Shown: positions 29,195 to 41,487 of the stretch, piece after piece
Layout: the number at the start of each line of letters is the position of its first letter
Position numbering within the stretch: the first letter of the stretch is position 1
NCBI RefSeq assembly: GCF_018448905.1
Contig: NZ_RCWA01000030.1
Location: forward strand, 1-56,786
Direction: 5' to 3'
Length of the DNA: 56,786 nt
Origin: Photorhabdus heterorhabditis
Lineage (GTDB): Bacteria; Pseudomonadota; Gammaproteobacteria; Enterobacterales; Enterobacteriaceae
Notes under the pieces: generated by a model
Database searches by the model: none
What the model saw: the letters and a program-made list of their open reading frames with translations, nothing else
What the model was told of the DNA's origin: nothing
Translations under genes and position numbers: made by a program

Positions 29195-30994
29195 ATGATG
29201 ATAGATCAGATAGCGCAAGAAAGCGCCCGGCCTGCGTGGCAAACTCATGACCATCTTGATGATCCGGTAGTGAGCGAACTGCGTAACCATTTTGGCCCGG
29301 ATGCCTTTACTGTTCAGCCAACTCGTACCGGTATACCGGTTGTCTGGGTGAAGCGTGAACAATTACTGGAAGTAATGACTTACCTGAAGAAGCTGCCTAA
29401 ACCTTATGTCATGCTATTTGATTTGCATGGCATGGATGAACGTCAGCGTACTCACCGCCAGGGTCTGCCAGATGCAGACTTTTCTGTGTTTTATCACCTG
29501 CTTTCTATTGAGCGTAATCGCGACATCATGTTGAAGGTTGCGCTCAGTGAGAAAGACCTGAATCTCCCGACTGCAACGCCTCTATTCCCAAATGCCAATT
29601 GGTATGAGCGCGAAACATGGGAAATGTTTGGGATTGTCTTTAATGGTCATCCGAACTTACGCCGCATTATGATGCCACCAACTTGGGAAGGGCATCCGTT
29701 GCGTAAGGATTATCCGGCTCGTGCGACAGAGTTCAATCCTTTCGAGCTGACCAGGCAGAAAGAAGATCTGGAAATGGAAGCATTGACTTTCAAACCAGAA
29801 GAATGGGGGATGAAACGCGGTACTGAGAATGAGGATTTCATGTTCCTTAACCTTGGGCCTAACCATCCTTCTTCTCATGGTGCATTCCGTATTATTCTTC
29901 AGTTGGATGGTGAAGAGATTGTCGATTGTGTACCTGATGTTGGTTACCATCATCGCGGTGCGGAAAAAATGGGTGAGCGTCAGTCTTGGCACAGCTATAT
30001 CCCTTATACCGACCGCATTGAATACCTTGGTGGCTGCGTCAATGAAATGCCTTATGTACTCGCGGTGGAAAAACTGGCTGGTATTGAAGTGCCGGACCGG
30101 GTGAAAACCATTCGTGTCATGTTATCGGAGCTATTCCGTATTAACAGTCACCTGTTGTATATCTCGACTTTTATCCAGGATGTTGGCGGGATGACGCCAG
30201 TGTTCTTTGCCTTTACTGACCGACAGAAAGTTTATGATCTGGTGGAAGCTATTACAGGCTTCCGTATGCATCCGGCATGGTTCCGCATTGGTGGTGTTGC
30301 TCATGACTTGCCGCGGGGTTGGGATAGATTGTTGCGCGATTTGCTGGACTGGCTACCTAAACGTCTTGATTCCTATGTGAAGGCGGCACTGAAGAACAGC
30401 ATCCTGAAAGGCCGTTCTATAGGCGTTGCTGCCTATAATTCTAAACAAGCTCTTGATTGGGGTACGACTGGAGCAGGCTTACGGGCAACGGGGGTTGCGT
30501 TTGATGTGCGTAAATGGCGCCCATACTCCGGTTATGAAAACTTTGATTTTGAAGTGCCAATTGGTAATAACGGTGATTGCTATGACCGTGTGATGTTGAA
30601 AGTAGAGGAAGTGCGTCAGAGCCTACGTATTCTGAGGCAGTGTCTGGACAATATGCCTGAAGGCCCATTCAAAGCAGATCACCCACTAACGACTCCACCA
30701 CCAAAAGAACGTACTTTGCAGCATATTGAAACCATGATTAATCACTTCTTACAAGTGTCATGGGGGCCGGTAATGCCAGCAAATGAGTCTTTCCAGATGA
30801 TTGAAGCAACCAAGGGTATCAACAGTTACTATCTGACCAGTGACGGCAGTACCATGAGTTATCGTACTCGTATCCGTACACCGAGTTATCCGCATTTGCA
30901 GCAGATTCCTTCGGTAATCCGCGGTGGTTTGGTCTCTGACCTGATCGTGTATCTGGGCAGTATCGATTTTGTTATGTCTGATGTGGATCGCTAA
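29195..30994 (+). CDS. nuoC: NADH-quinone oxidoreductase fused subunits C and D
   Basis: 599-residue NuoCD fusion as in other enterobacteria. Residues about 1-190 are the 30-kDa NuoC part ([31 protein letters not shown]). From about 205 comes the 49-kDa NuoD part ([32 protein letters not shown], and the quinone-site His/Tyr region), which ends FVMSDVDR. It forms the quinone-binding connection of the peripheral arm. It starts with a double Met, and the ribosome binding site is weak. nuoE follows after 2 bp. Confidence 0.97.
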   Translation: MMIDQIAQESARPAWQTHDHLDDPVVSELRNHFGPDAFTVQPTRTGIPVVWVKREQLLEVMTYLKKLPKPYVMLFDLHGMDERQRTHRQGLPDADFSVFYHLLSIERNRDIMLKVALSEKDLNLPTATPLFPNANWYERETWEMFGIVFNGHPNLRRIMMPPTWEGHPLRKDYPARATEFNPFELTRQKEDLEMEALTFKPEEWGMKRGTENEDFMFLNLGPNHPSSHGAFRIILQLDGEEIVDCVPDVGYHHRGAEKMGERQSWHSYIPYTDRIEYLGGCVNEMPYVLAVEKLAGIEVPDRVKTIRVMLSELFRINSHLLYISTFIQDVGGMTPVFFAFTDRQKVYDLVEAITGFRMHPAWFRIGGVAHDLPRGWDRLLRDLLDWLPKRLDSYVKAALKNSILKGRSIGVAAYNSKQALDWGTTGAGLRATGVAFDVRKWRPYSGYENFDFEVPIGNNGDCYDRVMLKVEEVRQSLRILRQCLDNMPEGPFKADHPLTTPPPKERTLQHIETMINHFLQVSWGPVMPANESFQMIEATKGINSYYLTSDGSTMSYRTRIRTPSYPHLQQIPSVIRGGLVSDLIVYLGSIDFVMSDVDR

Positions 30995-30996
30995 CT

Positions 30997-31545
30997 ATGC
31001 AAAGAGAAATTAACGCGAATGAGCAACAGGCGCGCCTTGATGTGGTTAACGTGACAGTGTCTCAGGCAAAAGCAGATTTTGTGCTGAGTACCGAAGAGCA
31101 CGATGCTATTGAGCAGGAAAAACACCACTATGAAGATCCGCGCGCTGCTTCTATAGAAGCACTGAAAATTGTGCAGAAGCATCGTGGTTGGGTGCCGGAT
31201 GGTGCCATTTATGCGATTGCTGATGTTCTTGGTATTCCAGCCAGTGATGTTGAAGGTGTGGCAACGTTCTACAGTCAGATTTATCGCCAGCCAGTGGGCC
31301 GTCATATTATCCGTTATTGTGACAGTGTGGTTTGCCATATTACTGGTTATCAGGATGTTCAAGCTGCAATTGAAAGACATTTGAATATCTGTCCAGGGCA
31401 AACTACACAAGACGGGCGTTTTACGCTGTTGCCAACGTGTTGTCTGGGTAACTGTGATAAAGGTCCGACCATGATGATCGATGACGATACTCACAGTTCT
31501 GTAAAACCTGAAGAGATCGAAAAGTTATTGGAGCAGTATCCATGA
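30997..31545 (+). CDS. nuoE: NADH-quinone oxidoreductase subunit E
   Basis: [2Fe-2S] subunit (N1a) of the NADH-dehydrogenase module. 182 residues, about 16 longer at the N-terminus than E. coli NuoE. Ligands are Cys108 and Cys113 (RYCDSVVC) and Cys149 and Cys153 (TCCLGNC). The ATG lies 2 bp after the nuoCD stop and the gene overlaps nuoF by 4 bp (ATGA), indicating translational coupling. The additional N-terminal residues are polar and not conserved; an internal start is possible but no good one is seen. Confidence 0.96.
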   Translation: MQREINANEQQARLDVVNVTVSQAKADFVLSTEEHDAIEQEKHHYEDPRAASIEALKIVQKHRGWVPDGAIYAIADVLGIPASDVEGVATFYSQIYRQPVGRHIIRYCDSVVCHITGYQDVQAAIERHLNICPGQTTQDGRFTLLPTCCLGNCDKGPTMMIDDDTHSSVKPEEIEKLLEQYP

Positions 31546-32906
31546 CAGCATATTCAGGAATAAAAGAAATGATCCGTACTGCGGAGACCCATCCTCTTAC
31601 CTGGCGTTTACGTGATGACAAACAGCCAGTATGGTTGGATGAATACCGTAGTAAGAACGGTTATCGCGGTGCTGAAAAAGCACTGAAAAGCATGGCTCCA
31701 AATGAAGTGGTTTCTCTGGTAAAAGATGCCGGGTTGAAAGGCCGTGGCGGTGCAGGTTTCTCCACTGGCCTTAAATGGAGCCTGATGCCAAAAGATGAAA
31801 GCATGAATATCCGTTATCTGTTGTGTAACGCAGATGAAATGGAGCCGGGTACTTATAAAGACCGCTTGCTAATGGAGCAACTTCCTCACTTGCTGGTGGA
31901 GGGGATGCTGATCAGTGCATTTGCCCTGAAGGCTTATCGTGGTTATATCTTCCTGCGTGGTGAATATGTGGAAGCGGCTGTGCATCTGCGTAAAGCCATT
32001 GAAGAAGCCAAAGCAGCAGGTTTGCTGGGTAAAAACATTATGGGCAGCGGTTTTGATTTTGAGCTGTTTGTTCATACTGGGGCAGGGCGTTATATCTGTG
32101 GTGAAGAAACTGCACTGATTAATTCACTGGAAGGCCGCCGGGCTAACCCTCGTTCAAAACCTCCATTCCCAGCAACTTCTGGTGCATGGGGTAAGCCAAC
32201 ATGTGTCAACAATGTTGAAACCTTGTGTAATGTTCCCCCAATTTTAGAATACGGTAAAGAATGGTATATCGGCTTGAGTGAAGGCAAAAGTAAAGATGCC
32301 GGTACCAAACTGATGGGTTTCTCTGGTCGGGTGAAAAATCCGGGATTGTGGGAGCTGCCATTCGGTGTCACTGCTCGTGAAATTCTTGAAGATTATGCTG
32401 GTGGTATGCGTGACGGCCTGAAATTCAAAGCATGGCAACCCGGTGGTGCAGGAACAGATTTCCTGACTGCCGAACATCTGGATCTGCCAATGGATTTCGA
32501 AAATATCGCTAAAGCGGGCAGCCGTCTGGGAACTGCATTGGCAATGGCTGTTGACCATGAAATTAACATGGTTTCTCTGACGCGTAACCTTGAGGAATTC
32601 TTTTCCCGTGAATCCTGTGGCTGGTGTACACCGTGCCGTGATGGATTGCCATGGAGTGTGAAAATTCTGCGCGCAATAGAGCGTGGAGAAGGACAGCCAG
32701 GGGATATTGAAACGCTGGAGCAGCTCTGTCGCTTCCTTGGGCCGGGTAATACATTCTGTGCCCACGCACCGGGAGCTGTGGAACCATTACAGAGTGCCAT
32801 CAAATACTTCCGTGATGAATTCGAAGCTGGAATTGTGACCAAAGACTATGGAAACACCCACCTGATTGCGGGTATCCAGTCAAACCTGCTAAAGCAGCGT
32901 TGGTAA
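31542..32906 (+). CDS. nuoF: NADH-quinone oxidoreductase subunit F
   Basis: NADH-oxidising flavoprotein subunit with FMN and [4Fe-4S] cluster N3, 454 residues. The glycine-rich [14 protein letters not shown] loop and [19 protein letters not shown] bind NADH/FMN. The cluster motif [12 protein letters not shown] plus a later Cys in [11 protein letters not shown] are complete. It starts inside the nuoE stop. Confidence 0.97.
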   Translation: MTAYSGIKEMIRTAETHPLTWRLRDDKQPVWLDEYRSKNGYRGAEKALKSMAPNEVVSLVKDAGLKGRGGAGFSTGLKWSLMPKDESMNIRYLLCNADEMEPGTYKDRLLMEQLPHLLVEGMLISAFALKAYRGYIFLRGEYVEAAVHLRKAIEEAKAAGLLGKNIMGSGFDFELFVHTGAGRYICGEETALINSLEGRRANPRSKPPFPATSGAWGKPTCVNNVETLCNVPPILEYGKEWYIGLSEGKSKDAGTKLMGFSGRVKNPGLWELPFGVTAREILEDYAGGMRDGLKFKAWQPGGAGTDFLTAEHLDLPMDFENIAKAGSRLGTALAMAVDHEINMVSLTRNLEEFFSRESCGWCTPCRDGLPWSVKILRAIERGEGQPGDIETLEQLCRFLGPGNTFCAHAPGAVEPLQSAIKYFRDEFEAGIVTKDYGNTHLIAGIQSNLLKQRW

Positions 32907-32972
32907 TGGATTCTTCACGAAATTAGCAGAATTTTTGATTAACACTTGCTGAAAAGCAGGTCACTTGGAAGC

Positions 32973-35705
32973 ATGCTGACTATGGCTACGATACATGTAG
33001 ACGGCAAAAAATATGATGTAGACGGGGCTGATAACCTGTTACAAGCTTGCCTCTCTTTAGGGCTAGATATTCCTTATTTTTGCTGGCACCCGGCGCTGGG
33101 AAGCGTTGGCGCTTGCCGCCAGTGTGCGGTAAAGCAATATCAAAATGCGGATGATACGCGCGGTCGTCTGATTATGTCCTGTATGACTCCGGCAATGGAT
33201 GGCACCTTTATCTCTATTGACGATGAAGAAGCTAAACAGTTCCGTGAGAGTGTGGTTGAGTGGTTGATGACTAACCATCCGCACGATTGTCCCGTGTGTG
33301 AAGAAGGGGGCAACTGTCATTTGCAGGATATGACTGTGATGACGGGTCATACATTCCGTAAATACCGTTTCACTAAGCGTACTCATAACAATCAGGAACT
33401 AGGGCCGTTTATTTCTCATGAAATGAACCGCTGTATTGCCTGCTATCGTTGTGTTCGCTATTACAAAGACTATGCTGACGGCACTGATTTTGGTGTCTAT
33501 GGTGCTCACGATAACGTCTATTTTGGTCGCCCTGAGAGCGGCACTCTGGAAAGTGAATTCTCCGGTAACTTGGTAGAAATTTGCCCAACCGGGGTATTCA
33601 CGGATAAAACCCATTCCGAGCGTTATAACCGTAAATGGGATATGCAGTTTGCGCCAAGCATCTGCCAGCAGTGCAGCATCGGTTGTAACACCAGCCCGGG
33701 GGAGCGTTATGGTGAATTACGCCGTATCGAGAACCGTTATAACGGTACGGTAAACCACTATTTTATGTGTGACCGCGGTCGTTTCGGTTATGGTTATGTG
33801 AACCGTAAAGATCGGCCTCGTCAGCCACAGCAATTACGTGGTGATCACTGGATCGCACTTAATGCTGAACAGGCAATGCAGGGGGGGGCAGATATTTTGC
33901 GCCAGGCCAAAAATGCCATTGGTATCGGCTCACCTCGTGCCAGCCTGGAAAGTAATTTTGCACTGCGTGAGCTAGTGGGGGCGGAAAACTTCTATAGCGG
34001 AATCTCTGCTGCTGAACAGCACCGCCTTGATATGATGCTGGAAATTCTTCAGCAAGGTGGTGTTTATACGCCATCACTGCGTGAAATTGAAAGCTATGAT
34101 GCGGTGCTGATTTTGGGTGAAGACTTAACTCAGACGGGTGCTCGTATGGCACTGGCGGTTCGTCAGGCGGTGAAAGGCAAAGCCCGTGAAATGGCGGCAG
34201 CCCAGAAAGTCGCTGACTGGCAGATTGCGGCTGTGATGAATATTGGTCAGCGTGCTAAATATCCCCTGTTTGTGACTAACGTAGATGATACTCGTCTGGA
34301 TGATATTGCTGCGTGGAATTACCGTGCACCGGTTGATGATCAAGCTCGTTTTGGTTTCGCAATCGCTCATGCATTGGATAACACTGCGCCGGCGGTTGAA
34401 AATCTGTCGGATGAACTGAAAGCTAAAGTGGATATGATTGCGCAGGCATTGATTGGCGCGAAGAAACCCCTGATTATCAGCGGTAGTAACGTTGGTAATG
34501 ACGCTATCATTCAGGCGGCGGCCAATGTTGCTTGGGCACTGAAAGACAAAGGTTCAGATGTGGGGTTATCGTTTGTTGCCATTTATGCGAACAGCATTGG
34601 ATTGGCAATGATGGAAGCTCAGCCATTGGATGCGGCTTTGCGACGCATAAGCAGTGGTAAATCTGATACGGCTATCGTGATGGAAAATGATCTCTATCGG
34701 CATGCCGCAGAGGATCAGGTAGACAATGCTCTGAACAATTTGAAAAGCTTGGTTGTAGTTGACCATCAGCGCACTGCTATCATGGATAAAGCCCATTTGG
34801 TTCTGCCGGCTTCCAGCTTTGCAGAAAGTGACGGTACATTGGTGAATCAGGAAGGCCGAGCACAGCGTTACTTCCAGGTTTTCGAACCCTCTTTCTATGA
34901 CAAATCAGTGGTGATGCTGGAGAGCTGGCGTTGGTTGCACTCCCTGCATGCAACTTATACCGAACGTCATTTGGATTGGATTCAGCTTGACCATGTTATT
35001 GATGCCTGCGTTGCAGTGATGCCACAACTTAAAGGCATTGTTGATGCGGCACCAGATTCTACATTCCGTATTCGTGGTCAGAAGTTAGCGCGTTCACCGC
35101 ACCGTTACAGTGGTCGTACCGCTATGCTGGCAAATCTTAGTGTACATGAGCAACGTCAACCACAAGATATTGACTCGCCGTTTGCTTTCTCGATGGAAGG
35201 TAACAATAGCCCTGATGCATATCGTCAACAGATTCCGTTTGCATGGGCACCGGGCTGGAACTCACCGCAGGCTTGGAATAAATTCCAGTCGGAAGTGGGG
35301 GGGCATCTGCGCTTTGGCGATCCCGGTATACGCTTGATTGAAGCAACTGACGGTGGTCTGAACTATTTTGATCAGATTCCGGCGGAATTTACTGTACAGG
35401 ATAACCAATGGATAGTGGCTCCTTACCACCACCTGTTTGGCAGTGAGGAATTAACCCAGCGTTCTGATGTGATTCAGGAACGTATGCCGGAGCCTTATGT
35501 GATGCTCAATAGTAAAGATGCGGATCAACTGGGTGTGAAAATCGGTTCTATTCTGGAGTTTGATTGTTTTGGTCAGCAACTGCGTTTGGCAGTCCGTCTG
35601 AGTGACAATCTTGCTCAGGGGCAGATTGGTTTACCAATGGGAATGCCGGGCATTCCTCCAGTCATGGCGGGTGTTTCAGTGAATAATTTGCGGGAGGTTG
35701 TATGA
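32973..35705 (+). CDS. nuoG: NADH-quinone oxidoreductase subunit G
   Basis: Largest peripheral subunit, holding several Fe-S clusters. From ATG 32973 ([15 protein letters not shown]) it has 910 residues. The N-terminal [2Fe-2S] domain has [15 protein letters not shown]. Further ligands are in [30 protein letters not shown] and [10 protein letters not shown], and the rest is a molybdopterin-oxidoreductase-like domain. The open frame extends upstream to a TTG at 32946. I chose 32973 because the residues match other NuoG N-termini; the ATG at 32982 is also possible. It overlaps nuoH by 4 bp. Confidence 0.95.
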   Translation: MLTMATIHVDGKKYDVDGADNLLQACLSLGLDIPYFCWHPALGSVGACRQCAVKQYQNADDTRGRLIMSCMTPAMDGTFISIDDEEAKQFRESVVEWLMTNHPHDCPVCEEGGNCHLQDMTVMTGHTFRKYRFTKRTHNNQELGPFISHEMNRCIACYRCVRYYKDYADGTDFGVYGAHDNVYFGRPESGTLESEFSGNLVEICPTGVFTDKTHSERYNRKWDMQFAPSICQQCSIGCNTSPGERYGELRRIENRYNGTVNHYFMCDRGRFGYGYVNRKDRPRQPQQLRGDHWIALNAEQAMQGGADILRQAKNAIGIGSPRASLESNFALRELVGAENFYSGISAAEQHRLDMMLEILQQGGVYTPSLREIESYDAVLILGEDLTQTGARMALAVRQAVKGKAREMAAAQKVADWQIAAVMNIGQRAKYPLFVTNVDDTRLDDIAAWNYRAPVDDQARFGFAIAHALDNTAPAVENLSDELKAKVDMIAQALIGAKKPLIISGSNVGNDAIIQAAANVAWALKDKGSDVGLSFVAIYANSIGLAMMEAQPLDAALRRISSGKSDTAIVMENDLYRHAAEDQVDNALNNLKSLVVVDHQRTAIMDKAHLVLPASSFAESDGTLVNQEGRAQRYFQVFEPSFYDKSVVMLESWRWLHSLHATYTERHLDWIQLDHVIDACVAVMPQLKGIVDAAPDSTFRIRGQKLARSPHRYSGRTAMLANLSVHEQRQPQDIDSPFAFSMEGNNSPDAYRQQIPFAWAPGWNSPQAWNKFQSEVGGHLRFGDPGIRLIEATDGGLNYFDQIPAEFTVQDNQWIVAPYHHLFGSEELTQRSDVIQERMPEPYVMLNSKDADQLGVKIGSILEFDCFGQQLRLAVRLSDNLAQGQIGLPMGMPGIPPVMAGVSVNNLREVV

Positions 35706-36682
35706 TGAATTGGCTAACCCCCGAAGTTATTGATGTGCTGATTGCTATTCTGAAGGCAGTGGTGATCCTATTAGTGGTGGTTGTTTGTGGGGCTTTAATG
35801 AGCTTTGGTGAACGTCGCTTGCTGGGATTGTTTCAGAACCGTTATGGACCAAACCGCGTAGGTTGGGGGGGATCATTACAGATCGTCGCTGACATGATTA
35901 AAATGTTCTTTAAAGAGGACTGGGTCCCCCGTTTTGCTGACAGACTGATCTTTACCTTAGCACCAGTGATTGGTTTCGTTTCTCTGTTGCTAGCGTTTGC
36001 CATTGTACCGGTCACCCCGACTTGGATGGCCGCAGATCTGAACATCGGTATTTTGTTCTTCATGATGATGGCAGGTCTGGCTGTCTATGCGGTCCTGTTT
36101 GCTGGATGGTCAAGTAACAACAAATACTCGTTACTGGGGGCGATGCGTGCTTCTGCACAAACCCTGAGTTATGAAGTGTTTATCGGCCTCTCTTTTATGG
36201 GCGTTGTTGCTCAGGCAGATTCCTTCAATATGGTAGATATCGTCAATGCACAGGAACACATGTGGAATATCATTCCCCAGTTCTTTGGTTTCCTGACTTT
36301 TGCTATTGCTGGTGTAGCGGTGTGTCACCGTCACCCATTTGACCAGCCGGAAGCAGAGCAGGAGCTGGCTGATGGCTACCACATTGAATACTCCGGTATG
36401 AAGTTTGGCCTGTTCTTCGTTGGTGAATATATCGGTATTGTCACGGTTTCTGCCCTGATTGTGACAATGTTTTTTGGTGGTTGGCATGGTCCATTCCTGC
36501 CGCCGTTTGTCTGGTTTGCGCTGAAAACAGCATTCTTCATGGTGATGTTCATCCTGATACGTGCATCTTTACCGCGCCCACGTTACGACCAGGTAATGGC
36601 ATTTGGCTGGAAAATCTGTTTGCCGCTGACCTTACTTAACCTGCTGGCGACTGCGGCAGTGATTTTGTACAACGCTCAATAA
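35702..36682 (+). CDS. nuoH: NADH-quinone oxidoreductase subunit H
   Basis: Membrane-arm subunit forming most of the quinone-access chamber, 326 residues and eight to nine transmembrane helices. Strongly conserved loops are [50 protein letters not shown] and [10 protein letters not shown]. It starts within the nuoG stop (ATGATG; either ATG may be used). nuoI follows after 14 bp. Confidence 0.97.
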   Translation: MMNWLTPEVIDVLIAILKAVVILLVVVVCGALMSFGERRLLGLFQNRYGPNRVGWGGSLQIVADMIKMFFKEDWVPRFADRLIFTLAPVIGFVSLLLAFAIVPVTPTWMAADLNIGILFFMMMAGLAVYAVLFAGWSSNNKYSLLGAMRASAQTLSYEVFIGLSFMGVVAQADSFNMVDIVNAQEHMWNIIPQFFGFLTFAIAGVAVCHRHPFDQPEAEQELADGYHIEYSGMKFGLFFVGEYIGIVTVSALIVTMFFGGWHGPFLPPFVWFALKTAFFMVMFILIRASLPRPRYDQVMAFGWKICLPLTLLNLLATAAVILYNAQ

Positions 36683-36696
36683 GGGGGGAATGAACC

Positions 36697-37239
36697 ATGA
36701 CATTGAAAGAGTTAGTGGTTGGTTTCGCCACCCAGGTACGCAGTATTTGGATGATTGGCCTGCATGCCTTTCATAAGCGCGAAACCCAAATGTATCCAGA
36801 GGAACCGGTTTATCTGCCACCCCGTTACCGTGGCCGTATTGTGCTAACGCGTGATCCGGATGGTGAAGAGCGTTGTGTTGCTTGTAACCTTTGTGCGGCA
36901 GTTTGCCCGGTGGGGTGTATCTCATTGCAAAAGGCTGAGCATAAAGATGGTCGTTGGTATCCAGAGTTTTTCCGCATTAACTTCTCACGCTGCATTTTTT
37001 GCGGTCTGTGTGAAGAAGCTTGTCCGACTACTGCGATCCAATTAACACCAGATTTCGAAATGGGTGAGTTTAAACGTCAGGATTTGGTGTATGAAAAAGA
37101 TGACCTGACGATTTCAGGTCCAGGTAAATATCCTGATTATAACTTTTACCGTAAGACAGGTATGGCAATTGACGGCAAATCAAAAGGTGAAGCCGACAAC
37201 GAAGCGAAACCCATCGACGTTAAAAGTCTGTTGCCGTAA
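36697..37239 (+). CDS. nuoI: NADH-quinone oxidoreductase subunit I
   Basis: Ferredoxin-like subunit carrying [4Fe-4S] clusters N6a and N6b, 180 residues. Two complete CxxCxxCxxxCP motifs are present: [15 protein letters not shown] and [15 protein letters not shown]. The N-terminal helix leans on the membrane arm. AAGGGGGGAA lies before the ATG. Confidence 0.97.
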   Translation: MTLKELVVGFATQVRSIWMIGLHAFHKRETQMYPEEPVYLPPRYRGRIVLTRDPDGEERCVACNLCAAVCPVGCISLQKAEHKDGRWYPEFFRINFSRCIFCGLCEEACPTTAIQLTPDFEMGEFKRQDLVYEKDDLTISGPGKYPDYNFYRKTGMAIDGKSKGEADNEAKPIDVKSLLP

Positions 37240-37251
37240 GGAGCGATATTC

Positions 37252-37797
37252 ATGGAGTTTACGTTTTATACCGCTGGACTGGTTGCTATATTGGCAACTA
37301 TCAGGGTGATTACCCACACTAATCCGGTACATGCGCTTTTGTATCTGATTGTTTCTCTGCTAGCACTTTCAGCGGTGTTTTTTTCGCTGGGTGCTTACTT
37401 TGCTGGTGCGCTGGAAATCATCGTCTACGCCGGGGCCATTATGGTGCTGTTCGTTTTCGTGGTGATGATGCTTAACCTTGGCAAGTCTGTTGTTGAACAA
37501 GAACGTATCTGGCTGAAGCCGCGTACCTGGATTGGTCCAGGTATATTGTCAGCGGCGCTGCTTGTCGTACTTGTGTACGCCATTATCAATGTTTCTCATG
37601 GCAATATTGCTGACAATATCACGGGTGAAGTTATCAGCGCTAAAGAAGTGGGTATCAGTTTATTTGGTCCGTATGTACTGGCCGTTGAACTGGCTTCTTT
37701 GCTGTTACTGGCGGGTATGGTGGTGGCGTATCACATTGGTCGTGAACACAAACAAGGTGAAGTGCTCAGCAACCGAAATTCGGAGGAACAACCATGA
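37252..37797 (+). CDS. nuoJ: NADH-quinone oxidoreductase subunit J
   Basis: Membrane subunit with five transmembrane helices, 181 residues. The conserved segment [23 protein letters not shown], with the pi-bulge region needed for coupling, is present. AAGGAG precedes the ATG; it overlaps nuoK by 4 bp. Confidence 0.96.
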   Translation: MEFTFYTAGLVAILATIRVITHTNPVHALLYLIVSLLALSAVFFSLGAYFAGALEIIVYAGAIMVLFVFVVMMLNLGKSVVEQERIWLKPRTWIGPGILSAALLVVLVYAIINVSHGNIADNITGEVISAKEVGISLFGPYVLAVELASLLLLAGMVVAYHIGREHKQGEVLSNRNSEEQP

Positions 37798-38096
37798 TAC
37801 CTCTTCAACATGGCCTGATTTTGGCGGCAATTTTATTTGTTCTGGGCCTGACTGGGCTTATCATCCGCCGCAATCTGTTATTTATGTTAATTGGGCTTGA
37901 AGTGATGATTAATGCTGCGGCGCTGGCTTTTGTTGTGGTAGGCAGCTATTGGGGCCAGCCAGATGGTCAGGTGATGTTCATTCTGGCTATTAGTTTGGCG
38001 GCAGCAGAGGCGAGTATCGGCTTGGCGCTGTTATTACAGCTCTATCGTCGTCGCCAGAATCTGAATATTGATATAGTCAGTGAGATGCGCGGATGA
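37794..38096 (+). CDS. nuoK: NADH-quinone oxidoreductase subunit K
   Basis: 100-residue, three-helix membrane subunit with the proton-path glutamates in GLEVMINAA and [10 protein letters not shown]. It starts inside the nuoJ stop and ends inside the nuoL start (4-bp overlaps on both sides). Confidence 0.96.
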   Translation: MIPLQHGLILAAILFVLGLTGLIIRRNLLFMLIGLEVMINAAALAFVVVGSYWGQPDGQVMFILAISLAAAEASIGLALLLQLYRRRQNLNIDIVSEMRG

Positions 38097-39940
38097 ACTT
38101 ACTCTATTTAACAATTCTGTTGCCACTGTTAGGATTTTTGCTGTTGGCATTTTCCCGTGGCCGCTGGTCTGAAAACACATCAGCCACCGTTGGGGTTAGT
38201 TCTATTGGCTTGGCTGCATTGGTGACTCTGTGGGTTGCTATTGATTTCAACAGCCAGAATGTGGCGGGTGATCTGGTTTACAGCCAGAACCTGTGGAACT
38301 GGATGGAAGTTGGGAATTTCAGTATTCCTTTCACATTGGTTCTTGATGGTTTGTCTCTTACCATGCTGAGTGTGGTAACCGGCGTTGGTTTCCTGATCCA
38401 TATGTATGCTTCATGGTATATGCGCGGTGAAGAAGGGTATTCTCGCTTCTTTGCTTATACCAACCTGTTTATCGCCAGCATGGTGATACTGGTTTTGGCG
38501 GATAACTTGATGCTGATGTATCTCGGTTGGGAAGGGGTAGGGCTGTGCAGTTATTTACTGATTGGCTTCTACTATACCAACCCAGCAAACGGTGCTGCTG
38601 CAATGAAAGCCTTTGTCGTTACTCGTGTGGGTGATGTATTCCTAGCTATCGGCATGTTCATTCTGTATGACAATCTGGGAACACTGAACTTCCGTGAGTT
38701 AGCGGTTTTGGCTCCGCAACATCTGGAAGCGGGTTCTTCTGTGATTACTTGGGCAACGCTGATGTTATTGGGTGGTGCAGTAGGTAAATCAGCTCAGTTG
38801 CCGTTACAAACCTGGTTGGCCGATGCAATGGCAGGCCCGACCCCCGTTTCTGCGCTGATTCACGCCGCAACCATGGTAACCGCAGGGGTTTACCTGATTG
38901 CTCGCAGCCATGGTCTGTTCCTGATGGCGCCGGAGATTTTACAACTGGTTGGTACTATCGGTGCCATCACTCTGGTGTTAGCTGGTTTTGCTGCGCTGGT
39001 GCAGACAGATATTAAACGTGTGTTGGCTTATTCAACGATGAGCCAAATTGGATACATGTTCCTAGCGTTGGGTGTTCAGGCATGGGATGCTGCAATCTTC
39101 CACTTGATGACTCACGCATTCTTTAAAGCGTTGCTGTTCCTGGCATCTGGCTCCGTTATCCTGGCGTGTCACCACGAACAGAATATTTTCAAAATGGGTG
39201 GGTTACGTAAATCCATTCCGTTGGTTTATATCTGCTTTTTGGTTGGTGGCGCGGCGTTATCAGCACTACCCATTGTCACGGCGGGTTTCTACAGTAAAGA
39301 TGAAATTCTGTGGGGGGCAATGTCACATGGTCATATCAACCTGATGTTGGCGGGTTTGGCTGGTGCATTTATGACGTCACTGTATACCTTCCGAATGATT
39401 TTCATTGTGTTCCACGGTGAAGCGAAAACCAAAGCTCACCCTGTTAAAGGTATTACCCATCATCTGCCATTACTGGTATTACTGGTGCTCTCCACCTTCG
39501 TGGGTGCGCTGATTGTACCACCATTGGCAGGTGTGTTACCGGAAGACCATGTAACGAGTGATACAGGCAAAATGATGTTGGAAGTGATTTCCGGTGTGGT
39601 TGCTGTTGCCGGTATTTTGCTGGCGGTAGCCTTGTATCTGGGTAAACGTCGATTAGTGAATAGTGTGGCACAAAGTTCTCCGGGCCGTTTCCTGTCTGTA
39701 TGGTGGTTTAATGCTTGGGGCTTTGATGTTTTGTATGACTGGGTATTTGTTAAGCCGTTCAAGAACATTACACATTTATTGCGAAACGATCCGCTAAATT
39801 CACTAATGAATATTCCCGCAGTGTTATCACGCTGGAGTAACAAAGGTCTTAGCCTGAGTGAAAACGGACAGGTCCGTTGGTACGTTGCCTCTATGGGGTT
39901 GGGTGCAGTGCTGGTTTTAGCTCTGCTGCTACTGGTTTAA
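38093..39940 (+). CDS. nuoL: NADH-quinone oxidoreductase subunit L
   Basis: Distal antiporter-like proton-pumping subunit with the long lateral helix, 615 residues and about 16 transmembrane segments. Conserved pieces are [55 protein letters not shown]-type region, and the [10 protein letters not shown] and [18 protein letters not shown] blocks. The gene overlaps nuoK by 4 bp; nuoM starts 20 bp downstream. Confidence 0.97.
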   Translation: MNLLYLTILLPLLGFLLLAFSRGRWSENTSATVGVSSIGLAALVTLWVAIDFNSQNVAGDLVYSQNLWNWMEVGNFSIPFTLVLDGLSLTMLSVVTGVGFLIHMYASWYMRGEEGYSRFFAYTNLFIASMVILVLADNLMLMYLGWEGVGLCSYLLIGFYYTNPANGAAAMKAFVVTRVGDVFLAIGMFILYDNLGTLNFRELAVLAPQHLEAGSSVITWATLMLLGGAVGKSAQLPLQTWLADAMAGPTPVSALIHAATMVTAGVYLIARSHGLFLMAPEILQLVGTIGAITLVLAGFAALVQTDIKRVLAYSTMSQIGYMFLALGVQAWDAAIFHLMTHAFFKALLFLASGSVILACHHEQNIFKMGGLRKSIPLVYICFLVGGAALSALPIVTAGFYSKDEILWGAMSHGHINLMLAGLAGAFMTSLYTFRMIFIVFHGEAKTKAHPVKGITHHLPLLVLLVLSTFVGALIVPPLAGVLPEDHVTSDTGKMMLEVISGVVAVAGILLAVALYLGKRRLVNSVAQSSPGRFLSVWWFNAWGFDVLYDWVFVKPFKNITHLLRNDPLNSLMNIPAVLSRWSNKGLSLSENGQVRWYVASMGLGAVLVLALLLLV

Positions 39941-39960
39941 TTTAAGGGACACATTGCGCC

Positions 39961-41481
39961 ATGCTATTACCTTGGCTAATTCTTATGCCCTTCATCGGTG
40001 GTCTGCTGAGTTGGCAGGCTGAACGCTTTGGTACCCGTGTACCGCGTTGGATAGCGTTAATCTCGATGGGGTTGACTCTGGTGCTCGCTCTGCAATTGTG
40101 GTTGCAGGGGGGCTATACCTTGGCTAATCCGCAGGGAATACCTCAATGGCAATCAGAATTTCTTATGCCGTGGATTCCACGTTTTGGCATCAGTATTCAC
40201 CTTGCTTTGGATGGTTTATCTCTGCTGATGGTGGTATTGACCGCACTGCTGGGCCTGATGGCCATTCTCTGTTCCTGGACAGAGAATCAGCCTTATCAAG
40301 GTTTCTTCCACTTGAACTTGCTGTGGATACTCGGTGGTGTGATGGGGGTGTTCCTCGCTATCGACATGTTCCTGTTTTTCTTTTTCTGGGAAATGATGTT
40401 GGTACCGATGTACTTCCTGATTGCATTGTGGGGCCACAGAGGCTCAGGAGGTAAGACCCGTATCACTGCGGCGACTAAGTTTTTCATTTATACCCAGGCG
40501 AGTGGTCTGGTGATGCTAATTGCGATTATGGCACTGGTACTGGTCCACTATAACGCGACGGGCGAATGGACATTCAGCTATGAAAAACTGCTGAATACAC
40601 CGATGTCACATACCGTTCAATACTTGCTGATGCTAGGCTTCTTCATTGCTTTTGCTGTAAAAATGCCAGTCGTGCCTTTACATGGGTGGTTACCTGATGC
40701 GCACAGTCAGGCGCCAACAGCGGGTTCTGTTGACCTGGCAGGTATCTTACTGAAAACAGCGGGTTATGGTTTGTTGCGTTTCGGTTTGCCACTCTTCCCG
40801 GAAGCTTCCCATGAGTTTACGCCTATCGCTATGTGGTTAGGTATACTTGGGATCTTCTATGGTGCATGGATGGCATTTAGCCAGACAGATATTAAGCGCT
40901 TGATTGCTTATACCAGTATCTCTCATATGGGGTTTGTGTTAATCGCGATCTATTCTGGCAGCCAGCTTGCTTATCAGGGGGCAATTATTCAGATGATTGC
41001 TCATGGTTTGTCAGCTGCGGGTCTGTTTATTCTGTGTGGTCAGCTTTATGAGCGCTTACATACCCGTGATATGAATCTTATGGGTGGCTTGTGGAAACGT
41101 GTGCAGTTCTTGCCTGCGTTATCGCTGTCCTTTGCGGTTGCGACACTGGGAATGCCGGGAACCGGTAACTTCGTCGGTGAATTTATGATCCTGTTTGGTA
41201 GTTTTAGTGAATTTCCGTTAATTATAACGATTTCTGTGTTTGGTCTGGTTTTCGCTTCTGTCTATGCGCTGTATATGATGCAGCGTGCTTATTACGGTAC
41301 GCCAAAATCAGATGAACCACTAAGACGGATGGATATGCGAGAAATATCCATTGTAATGGTGCTGTTGGTATTACTGGTGATTATGGGTTTCTACCCACAA
41401 CCTATCCTTGATACTTCAGCGGCAGCGATGGATAACGTCCAGACCTGGTATTCAGCTTCAATTTCAACTACAAGGCCGTAA
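39961..41481 (+). CDS. nuoM: NADH-quinone oxidoreductase subunit M
   Basis: Antiporter-like proton-pumping subunit, 506 residues and about 14 transmembrane segments. The key Glu of WEMMLVPMYFLI, the Lys-containing FAVKMPVVPLHGWLPDAHSQAP and TDIKRLIAYTSISHMGFV are present. It lies between nuoL and nuoN with short gaps. Confidence 0.97.
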   Translation: MLLPWLILMPFIGGLLSWQAERFGTRVPRWIALISMGLTLVLALQLWLQGGYTLANPQGIPQWQSEFLMPWIPRFGISIHLALDGLSLLMVVLTALLGLMAILCSWTENQPYQGFFHLNLLWILGGVMGVFLAIDMFLFFFFWEMMLVPMYFLIALWGHRGSGGKTRITAATKFFIYTQASGLVMLIAIMALVLVHYNATGEWTFSYEKLLNTPMSHTVQYLLMLGFFIAFAVKMPVVPLHGWLPDAHSQAPTAGSVDLAGILLKTAGYGLLRFGLPLFPEASHEFTPIAMWLGILGIFYGAWMAFSQTDIKRLIAYTSISHMGFVLIAIYSGSQLAYQGAIIQMIAHGLSAAGLFILCGQLYERLHTRDMNLMGGLWKRVQFLPALSLSFAVATLGMPGTGNFVGEFMILFGSFSEFPLIITISVFGLVFASVYALYMMQRAYYGTPKSDEPLRRMDMREISIVMVLLVLLVIMGFYPQPILDTSAAAMDNVQTWYSASISTTRP

Positions 41482-41487
41482 TTCGCC

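Noticed and set aside
32090-32842. Overlapping 93-173-codon minus-strand frames opposite nuoF
   Set aside because: Shadow frames of a conserved Fe-S flavoprotein gene.
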